Shown here one piece after another: positions 8,557 through 12,889 of a stretch of 12,889 nt of DNA. The notes beneath the pieces are model-generated. The model was not told where the DNA came from. It ran no database searches and worked only from the letters and a program-made list of their open reading frames with translations. This DNA comes from an uncultured bacterium. GTDB taxonomy: Bacteria; Gemmatimonadota; Gemmatimonadetes; Longimicrobiales; RSA9. A program made the position numbers and the translations under genes. The stretch lies in assembly GCA_937889645.1 (NCBI GenBank), contig CALBZE010000104.1, positions 1 through 12,889 on the forward strand, given 5' to 3'. How positions within the stretch are numbered: position 1 is the first letter of the stretch; every line of letters begins with the position of its first letter.

Positions 8557-11252
8557 GCCGGGACTCCTTGCTGAGCCAGAAGCGGATCGGGAGTCTCGAG
8601 GCGCGAGGCCCGCACGTCGGCGACACGGAGCAGCGCCTCGAGGTACGCGAGAGTGAACGGACCGAACTCGTCGACCAGCCGGTGCACGCGCTCGCTCCAG
8701 CTCGGCCCGTACCGTCCGGAGACGCCGAGCTGCGCGGGATCGAGGTGGAGCGTCACCGCAGGCATCGTCACCACGGTTCCGTCCGCTGCGGCCAGGGGCG
8801 TGGGCGGGATCTCGTCGCCCTCGCGCACCCCGTGGAGGGGCTGGCCGACGCCCACGAGATCCTCCTTCTCGAGCGGGAACTTCTGGTCGTGCGGCGTCCC
8901 CTGCCAACCGCCGCGCACCTTGCCGTGATGACTGCAGACCAGATAACAGAGCAGGTTGAACGACGTCTCGTCGAGCGCGGCGATCTCCTCCACAAGCGGA
9001 GCCGTAGGCACCGGATCGCCCTCGGGAGCGACGGGCTCCAGCACGCCGGCCTCGACGAGGGCCCGGACCGATCCCAGGAGCGCCGGATGGTCCCGCCGGA
9101 CGCGATGCAAGAGGTCGAAGACCGCGAGCACCGACGCCAGCTCGTGCCGGAACCCGCGCCTCTTGCCGTGGCGCTCGTCCAGGCAGTACAGCTCGCGCAG
9201 CGGTGCCCACGCACCCTCCGGCGCCTTCGCCAGGTCGCTACGCTCCGGCCGCGTGCCGCTCCCATCCACCCGGATCGACGACTGGAAGACGGGATGGGCC
9301 TTGCCCCAGTCGTGCAGACGCGCCGCTAGATCCAGGACCCGCGCGAGGTCCGGCGGCAACTCGAGCTCGTGGGCTAGGCCGAGCGCAGCCTCGGCGGCCT
9401 CGCGTCCGTGGGTGGCGATCGTCTTCCAGGAGTGGAGGCTGAGGTCCTCGCGCCCCGCCGCCTGGTCGGCGTACTCGTCGGACGTGCTCGTCCGGAACCC
9501 GCCCTCCGTCGGGATCGGCGCGGACCGCTTCCTTGCCGGCTCGCCAGTGAATCCCCTCTCGACGTCGTATCCGCCCCAAGCAGCGTCGACGAGGACCACC
9601 TGGCCGGGATAGCAATCTGTCTGACGGAGCCGCCGCCAGGCGCCATCCAGGTAGTCCCACACCCACGCCTTGCACCCTTCCTTGAGGGACGAGCCGGCGA
9701 AGAGCCACCTCCTCGCGGCGTAGACGGGCACGGGACACAACCCGTCGCGTATCGGCTGGAGATCGGCAGTCGGCTCGCCCGGCACCCAGCACACGAACAG
9801 ATCGCGTTCCTCGCCGCTGCGGATGAACCGGCTGATGTCGAGGTCGGCGCCGCCGAGATCCGGCGTCGTATCGAATAGCTCGTGGCATTCGCGCCGGGTG
9901 AGCAGGTGAAGCGGCTCGTACGGGTAGAGCGCATGCAGCAGGTCCGGCCGATCGCGCTCCAGCCGCTCCTCGAGCTCTTCCAACGACCGCAAGCCGACGT
10001 CGTCGAGCAGGCCGAGCGCCTCCCACGCGGCCACGAGCTCCGCCTCGTCGTAGGGGAGCGCGTCCTTTCCACTCACCGCCCGGTCGACGACCACCACCTC
10101 CGCCTCACCCCCGTACCGCGCGGCTCGCCCGAACCGCTGCACCAGGCTCGGCCAGGGCGCCAGCTCCGTCACCAGCGCCGTGGCCGAGATGTCGACGCCC
10201 GCCTCGACGACCTGCGTAGCGATGACGATCCGATCGGTCGCAGGATCCTCGCACACCGCCCGCGAGAGGAACTCCTCCGCCCAGCGCTTGCGCTCCAGCC
10301 CCCGGAACCGGCTGTGCACGAGGCGGACGTCCCGCCGTTCCCCCGACGATGACACCAGCGCATCCACCGCCTTCTTCAGGGCCACCGCCGTCTCCACCCG
10401 GTTGACGATCGCCAGCGTCACCCGTCCGGTCACGGTCGGCCGAGCGCGGCCATGGGCGTCAACCACGACACGGGCCAGCTCCTTCGCGTCTTTGTCCTCC
10501 CGCATAGGCAGCGTCAGGCGCGTGAGCGGCTTGCGGACCTCCCATAGGCGGCCGCTCCGGGCCGCGGCCGGGATCTTCAGCATTCCGTCGCGAAGCTCGG
10601 GGAGCCACGGACGGGAATCGACCGTTTCGAGCCACTCCGGCTGCAGAGTCGCGCTCATCCACCAGGTGCGGCACGGTCGGAGCGCACGCCCGTCTCGCTC
10701 GCGGCGGAAGGCCTGGAGCTGCACGCTGGTCGCGAGCCCCACGTCCATGAGCTGCACCTCGTCCATGACCCATAGGCAGTCGTGGTTGAGGAGCCCGTAC
10801 TCCAGGGGCCAACGCGCGCGCCCCGCCGCGTACCCGCGATTGAGCGCCCGGGAGAGGAGCATGTCCTGGGTCCCGACTAGGACCGCTGGCCTCTCGGGGT
10901 GGAGGTGCCAGTCCTCGAGTTCGACCCCGCCCATGAGGGTGTAGACTGAGATATCGGGGACGTCGCCGGGGAACTCGTCACGCATCCGTTGGAGCAGCCT
11001 GCGGGCCGCGGCCGCCGTCTGTTCGACGAGGACGCGCATGGGGAGGCACCAGACCAGACGGAGAGGCCAGGATGGGTCGTTGCGCACCAGCCGGTGCCAC
11101 GCCCACGCCGCCAATACCCCTTCCGTCTTCCCCATGCCGGTAGGAATGCGAATCAACCGGTCCGTGCACTCCGTCGCTCCAGCGAGCTCGCGCTGCCACG
11201 GGTGAGGCTCACCATGTCCGGTCACCCGACGGAACCATTGCAGGTAGTCCAT
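8553..11252 (-). CDS. cas3: Cas3 helicase-nuclease, type I-G order (helicase then HD)
   Basis: The 899-aa protein starts at the ATG at 11252, preceded by GGGAGA about 8 nt upstream; an upstream extension to 11333 lacks this support. Helicase motifs: Walker A PTGMGKT (37-43), DEVQ (164-167), SAT (200-202), VVEAGVDIS (348-356) and QRFGRAAR (372-379). The C-terminal HD nuclease shows H607 and H615, HDWGKAH (647-653), H703, HH (775-776) and an AD pair at 878-879. This order, helicase first and HD last, is the type I-G arrangement, unlike the HD-first Cas3 of most type I systems. Cas3 unwinds and degrades target DNA after effector binding. All catalytic motifs I can identify are intact. It is the first gene of the interference operon and shares a 4-base ATGA overlap with csx17. 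Confidence 0.97.
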   Translation of the reverse strand: MDYLQWFRRVTGHGEPHPWQRELAGATECTDRLIRIPTGMGKTEGVLAAWAWHRLVRNDPSWPLRLVWCLPMRVLVEQTAAAARRLLQRMRDEFPGDVPDISVYTLMGGVELEDWHLHPERPAVLVGTQDMLLSRALNRGYAAGRARWPLEYGLLNHDCLWVMDEVQLMDVGLATSVQLQAFRRERDGRALRPCRTWWMSATLQPEWLETVDSRPWLPELRDGMLKIPAAARSGRLWEVRKPLTRLTLPMREDKDAKELARVVVDAHGRARPTVTGRVTLAIVNRVETAVALKKAVDALVSSSGERRDVRLVHSRFRGLERKRWAEEFLSRAVCEDPATDRIVIATQVVEAGVDISATALVTELAPWPSLVQRFGRAARYGGEAEVVVVDRAVSGKDALPYDEAELVAAWEALGLLDDVGLRSLEELEERLERDRPDLLHALYPYEPLHLLTRRECHELFDTTPDLGGADLDISRFIRSGEERDLFVCWVPGEPTADLQPIRDGLCPVPVYAARRWLFAGSSLKEGCKAWVWDYLDGAWRRLRQTDCYPGQVVLVDAAWGGYDVERGFTGEPARKRSAPIPTEGGFRTSTSDEYADQAAGREDLSLHSWKTIATHGREAAEAALGLAHELELPPDLARVLDLAARLHDWGKAHPVFQSSIRVDGSGTRPERSDLAKAPEGAWAPLRELYCLDERHGKRRGFRHELASVLAVFDLLHRVRRDHPALLGSVRALVEAGVLEPVAPEGDPVPTAPLVEEIAALDETSFNLLCYLVCSHHGKVRGGWQGTPHDQKFPLEKEDLVGVGQPLHGVREGDEIPPTPLAAADGTVVTMPAVTLHLDPAQLGVSGRYGPSWSERVHRLVDEFGPFTLAYLEALLRVADVRASRLETPDPLLAQQGVPA

Positions 11253-11431
11253 GTGTCCATCTCCCGGGTCGACGCCCAAGGCAATACCGCACCGGCTCGC
11301 AGACGCCCCTTCCGCGCCACACGTTAGAGGCACCCTCTGACAACAAGGTGATCAGACCCCGATCATCGTCTCCCCCGATCCGAACGAATTGCCGCCCCGC
11401 CGCATAGGGCGAACGGGCCACCGGGCAAGCT
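11253..11431 (-). promoter_or_regulatory. Upstream region of the cas operon
   Basis: These 179 bases separate cas3 from the degenerate mini-array. The cas3 ribosome site (GGGAGA) lies at the low end. A weak promoter candidate on the minus strand is TTGCCC (11428-11423), 16 nt, then TATGCG (11406-11401); it would start about 140 nt before cas3. A small dyad, AGAGG / CCTCT with 3-nt centre, is at 11326-11338. No ORF is convincing. The main promoter may instead be the stronger one at 11743-11715, with read-through across the mini-array. Confidence 0.35.
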
Positions 11432-11466
11432 CGATCAATGAGGCCGCTTGCATGGCAAGCGGAAGT
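11432..11466 (-). repeat. Diverged CRISPR repeat, downstream copy in reading order
   Basis: TCAATGAGGCC (11435-11445) equals repeat positions 4-14. The stem CCGCTTGC (11444-11451) / GCAAGCGG (11455-11462) is a perfect 8-bp stem around ATG. It has the length of the array repeat's stem (CCTCGACC / GGTCGAGG), but six base pairs are altered on both sides. AA follows the stem, as in the genuine repeat. This copy would supply the 3' hairpin of the crRNA-like RNA. Confidence 0.83.
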
Positions 11467-11502
11467 TAACGAGGGAGTGTGACACCCCCTGATGACGACC
11501 AA

Positions 11503-11538
11503 GCTTCAATGAGGCCGTGCCGTAGCACGGGCAAGGGA
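11503..11538 (-). repeat. Diverged CRISPR repeat, upstream copy in reading order
   Basis: On the plus strand 13 bases in a row (CTTCAATGAGGCC, 11504-11516) equal repeat positions 2-14. The stem is CCGTGC / GCACGG (11515-11520, 11525-11530) around CGTA: shorter than the 8-bp stem of the array repeat and different in sequence, but still perfectly paired. This copy would supply the 5' handle of the crRNA-like RNA. Confidence 0.85.
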
Positions 11539-11550
11539 TGAACGGCGACG

Positions 11551-11585
11551 AGAACCGCGGCGCGCTACGCCCGGTTCTTTTTGTT
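11551..11585 (+). terminator. Terminator-like hairpin with T-run on the plus strand, doubtful
   Basis: AGAACCG (11551-11557) pairs with CGGTTCT (11572-11578). An inner GGCG / CGCC extends the stem past one bulged C, and TTTTTGTTT follows on the plus strand. No plus-strand gene ends here. The T-run is also the reverse complement of lysine and asparagine codons at the end of the 47-codon ORF, so the resemblance may be accidental. It gives no U-run for minus-strand transcripts. Confidence 0.3.
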
Positions 11586-11708
11586 TCGCCTGCCCTTCTT
11601 TTTGCCCGGCGGCCGCCGGGTGCCGCGGTGCCGGTCGAGATACCAGCCGACCACAACTGCAGCGACGGGCCCCAGCGGCCCTAGGATGATCAGTTCCCAT
11701 AGCCGCAT
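11565..11708 (-). CDS. Small membrane peptide with basic tail, 47 aa, candidate toxin or leader peptide
   Basis: ATG at 11708 to TAG at 11565. I do not recognise a family. Residues 3-24 (LWELIILGPLGPVAAVVVGW and on) form one hydrophobic, membrane-spanning stretch. The remaining 23 residues are very basic, with RHRGTRR, GKKKGRR and NKKNR. One membrane helix plus a charged tail is the general shape of small membrane-acting peptide toxins, but also of harmless short membrane proteins. No good Shine-Dalgarno is seen. The promoter at 11743-11715 would start transcription near the ATG itself, so leaderless translation is plausible. The ORF lies between that promoter and the degenerate mini-array, 26 bases before the latter: the position of creT relative to creA in known modules. 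Third codon positions are mostly G or C, as expected for a real gene here. The toxin role is inference only. Confidence 0.55.
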   Translation of the reverse strand: MRLWELIILGPLGPVAAVVVGWYLDRHRGTRRPPGKKKGRRNKKNRA

Positions 11709-11714
11709 GCGCCC

Positions 11715-11743
11715 AGTGTATGATCACGGCACGCCGTTGTCAA
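11715..11743 (-). promoter_or_regulatory. Strong sigma70-like promoter upstream of the small ORF and mini-array
   Basis: Minus strand: TTGACA (11743-11738), exactly 17 nt, then TACACT (11720-11715; 4 of 6 to TATAAT). The stretch just upstream, towards 11760, is A-rich on this strand (AATAACAACCAAGAAGA), like an UP element and unusual in this GC-rich locus. The predicted start falls at about 11708. The predicted binding site of the crRNA-like RNA begins 2 bases upstream of the -35 box. Confidence 0.7.
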
Positions 11744-11745
11744 TC

Positions 11746-11765
11746 TTCTTGGTTGTTATTAGGGG
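11746..11765 (+). promoter_or_regulatory. Predicted target site of the crRNA-like RNA, with TTC PAM
   Basis: Plus strand TTC (11746-11748), then TTGGTTGTTATTAGGGG (11749-11765). The first 17 nt of the mini-array guide are TTGGTCGTCATCAGGGG. Fourteen of 17 agree; the differences are at guide positions 6, 9 and 12, each C to T. Positions 6 and 12 do not pair in type I effector complexes. The PAM agrees with TTN reported for type I-G. Positions 18-36 show only background identity, so the site should permit binding without a full-length duplex. Bound effector would cover the upstream edge of the promoter at 11743-11715. Confidence 0.8.
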
Positions 11766-11810
11766 CACCAGCAAGCCTTTCGGGCTGTTCGCACACCAAC
11801 AGCGATCACC

Positions 11811-11844
11811 AGAAGGCCTTCTCCTTGGCCGCTGCAGCGGCCAA
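11811..11844. repeat. Two adjacent perfect palindromes
   Basis: AGAAGGCCTTCT (11811-11822, 12 bp) and TTGGCCGCTGCAGCGGCCAA (11825-11844, 20 bp) are both perfect palindromes, 2 bases apart. They lie 68-101 bases upstream of the -35 box at 11743. They could be operators for a dimeric regulator, or hairpins ending the DUF3800 transcript; no U-run follows on either strand. Confidence 0.75.
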
Positions 11845-12024
11845 TCAGCGCACGGCCTGGACCTCCCAGTTGCCGTGCTCCCGTCGCGCTGAGTTCCAGA
11901 TACCAGCGCTGCACCCAGCACGGGTGCCGTGACGAGCAATGACCCACCGGGGCGGGTGCGCGTGTATCCAGAGCCCCCATGAGCTCTGCCCGCCACGACC
12001 GCAACCGTCCCGGCGACATCTGGC

Positions 12025-12678
12025 TCACCGGTGGACCACGGACGGCCACAGGTAGAGCTCCTGAGCTGCGAGCCGCGGCTGCAGGAGCTCGTAATAGGTC
12101 GTGTTATCGTGCTCGTATTTCCGGTGAACGGCCCAGGCGCAATAGTCCACGACCTGGAGCCATGCGTTGCTCGCGGCGCTGTGGTGGTAAATGCGGAATG
12201 CGACCTCGTGCGGGACGTCGAGGGCACACCACTGGTGGATCGCTTTCTCCACCGCCTTCTTCTTTCCGCTGATCGGGAGGGTGTCCGTGTAGATCAGAAT
12301 CCGGTCGGTACCTGGCAAGACTCGTCCACGAAGAACGAACCGCAGCACCATGGGAAGGAATCGTGGATAGAACCGGATCGGGTCCTGCAGCGAGGGATGC
12401 AACCTGCTCTTGTCTACCACGATCGCCGCGAACGACCAGTGGTCGAACGCGGTGAGTTGCGCGACGACCTGGCGGCGGAGCCACTCGCGGTCCTGGTTGG
12501 CATGAAACCGCTCGACGTCGTCTCCGTTGCGCAACTGGGAGAAACGCAGGTTCGTCAGCGCCGTGGCGAGGGGGGCCGGGTCGTACGTCCACGCGGCGGC
12601 AAACGTGAAGTGCCGACTACCGCCCCGCGTGAATTTGAGGTCGCCGGATTCGTCGGCGTGGATATGAAGGGTGGGCAT
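12025..12678 (-). CDS. DUF3800 domain-containing protein
   Basis: The 217-aa protein starts at the ATG at 12678; an in-frame GTG at 12729 would add 17 unlikely residues inside a hairpin. The N-terminal strand and motif HIHADESGD (5-13) and the C-terminal QVVDYCAWAVHRKYE (175-189) match DUF3800, a family of unknown function whose conserved acidic residues suggest a nuclease-like metal site. DUF3800 genes are common on mobile elements and near defence genes. There is no clear Shine-Dalgarno. The gene has its own promoter (12817-12789) with a 5' region of about 105 nt that can form a long hairpin. It reads in the same direction as the cas genes but ends 317 bases before the next ORF, so it is probably a neighbour and not part of the effector. 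Confidence 0.85.
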   Translation of the reverse strand: MPTLHIHADESGDLKFTRGGSRHFTFAAAWTYDPAPLATALTNLRFSQLRNGDDVERFHANQDREWLRRQVVAQLTAFDHWSFAAIVVDKSRLHPSLQDPIRFYPRFLPMVLRFVLRGRVLPGTDRILIYTDTLPISGKKKAVEKAIHQWCALDVPHEVAFRIYHHSAASNAWLQVVDYCAWAVHRKYEHDNTTYYELLQPRLAAQELYLWPSVVHR

Positions 12679-12697
12679 CGGCCCGCAGATAAGATTG

Positions 12698-12753
12698 ACC
12701 CCCCCATCTATCCCTTTCGGGCGGGCCACCCGGGCCTTTTTCGATGGGGGGGT
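12698..12753 (-). promoter_or_regulatory. Long hairpin in the 5' region of the DUF3800 gene
   Basis: ACCCCCCCATC (12698-12708) and GATGGGGGGGT (12743-12753) are exact 11-bp inverted repeats with a 34-nt loop that itself contains CCC-GAAA-GGG on the minus strand. The element lies between the predicted transcription start (about 12782) and the start codon (12678), ending 20 bases before it. It could control translation or be a protein-binding site. A further dyad, CCGGGT-T-ACCCGG, lies at 12762-12774. Confidence 0.55.
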
Positions 12754-12788
12754 ACCTTTGTCCGGGTTACCCGGTCACTGATGCGCGC

Positions 12789-12817
12789 AGCATAACCCTT
12801 GCCAGGAGATCTGTCAA
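12789..12817 (-). promoter_or_regulatory. Promoter of the DUF3800 gene
   Basis: Minus strand: TTGACA (12817-12812), exactly 17 nt, then TATGCT (12794-12789; 4 of 6 to TATAAT). The predicted start is about 12782, giving a leader of roughly 105 nt before the ATG at 12678. Confidence 0.65.
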
Positions 12818-12889
12818 GGATCACCGCGAACCGGGGTCAAGTGCATTTTTTTCTGTAGTTTCTCTTCCGGGCTCGGGGTCAGGCGATCT

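Larger units (their letters stand above)
11432..11538 (-). ncRNA. Degenerate mini-CRISPR encoding a crRNA-like RNA (CreA/CreR-like)
   Basis: Two diverged copies of the local repeat (11538-11503 and 11466-11432, in reading order) enclose a 36-nt spacer-like segment (11502-11467), inside the 34-40 range of the real spacers. The copies keep the 12-nt end of the repeat, CCTCATTGAAGC (11 of 12) and CCTCATTGATCG (10 of 12) against CCTCATTGAAGG. They also keep the hairpin architecture, but the stems have changed sequence on both arms. Processed by Csb2, the unit would give one guide RNA with handle ATTGAAGC. The part outside the predicted product, the last bases of the downstream copy, has drifted more than the handle. 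Family knowledge: CreA antitoxin RNAs and CreR cas-regulating RNAs of other CRISPR types have this structure. The guide matches the promoter region at 11749-11765 (separate entry). Transcription is inferred, not seen. Confidence 0.85.
11709..12024. other. Gene-free stretch between the DUF3800 gene and the small ORF
   Basis: I see no convincing gene in these 316 bases. Open frames on both strands have unlikely composition, and the minus-strand ones are mostly tails of out-of-frame readings of the DUF3800 gene. The stretch holds the promoter at 11743-11715, the predicted guide target at 11746-11765, a short AGCC / GGCT hairpin around 11774-11786, two adjacent palindromes (11811-11844), and no clear terminator for the DUF3800 gene. 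Confidence 0.5.

Noticed and set aside
8557..9210. Upstream extension of csx17 to a 951-residue protein
   Set aside because: The extension lies wholly within cas3 in another frame and has shadow composition. The ATG at 8556 has a ribosome site and the Csx17 N-terminal motif.
11260..11279. Second possible guide target next to the cas3 ribosome site (TTGGGCGTC, 8 of 9 seed positions)
   Set aside because: The PAM would be GCC, the mismatch is at position 5, which should pair, and the match weakens quickly. It is much poorer than the site at 11749.
11506..11727. A 73-residue minus-strand frame across the small ORF and the upstream diverged repeat
   Set aside because: Composition is unlike a real protein and the frame runs through the repeat hairpin. 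The 47-codon frame has a coherent membrane helix and basic tail.
12698..12740. Intrinsic terminator with T-run at 12737-12741
   Set aside because: Only a 4-bp GGCC stem can form next to the T-run on the plus strand, and no plus-strand gene precedes it.

Overview
The window is a nearly complete type I-G (formerly I-U) CRISPR-Cas locus from a high-GC bacterium. By eye GC is about 65-70% in most genes. The phylum cannot be fixed from the sequence; type I-G loci with fused Cas4-Cas1 occur in Geobacter-like deltaproteobacteria, Acidobacteria, Planctomycetes, gammaproteobacteria and others. Every gene I can support lies on the minus strand, so the locus reads from right to left.

In transcription order: (1) a DUF3800-family gene (12678-12025) behind a good sigma70-type promoter and a structured 5' region. 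(2) A 316-base gene-free stretch (12024-11709) with two adjacent perfect palindromes and a second strong promoter (11743-11715). (3) An unannotated 47-codon ORF for a small membrane peptide with a very basic tail (11708-11565). (4) A degenerate mini-CRISPR (11538-11432): two diverged copies of the local repeat around a 36-nt spacer-like segment. (5) The interference genes cas3, csx17 (cas8g), csb1 (cas7) and csb2 (cas5-cas6 fusion), closely packed or overlapping. (6) After a 162-base gap, the adaptation genes cas4-cas1 (fusion) and cas2. (7) A leader with its own promoter-like signal. (8) A CRISPR array of 19 identical 36-bp repeats and 18 spacers that runs off the left edge.

The most interesting signal is between the DUF3800 gene and cas3. 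Read on the minus strand, the mini-array would give one crRNA-like RNA with handle ATTGAAGC (array handle ATTGAAGG). The first 17 nt of its guide match 14 of 17 positions at 11749-11765. That site has a TTC PAM, fitting the TTN PAM reported for type I-G, and lies 2 bases beyond the -35 box of the promoter that leads into the 47-codon ORF, the mini-array and perhaps the cas operon. Two of the three mismatches fall at guide positions 6 and 12, which are flipped out and unpaired in type I effector complexes. Beyond position 17 the match falls to background. This is the layout of CreA/CreR-type crRNA-like regulators (partial match, repression without cleavage), here in a type I-G locus and next to a possible small membrane toxin. 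I infer a CreTA/CreR-like module that ties the promoter to the presence of a working type I-G effector. No expression or database evidence was available to me.
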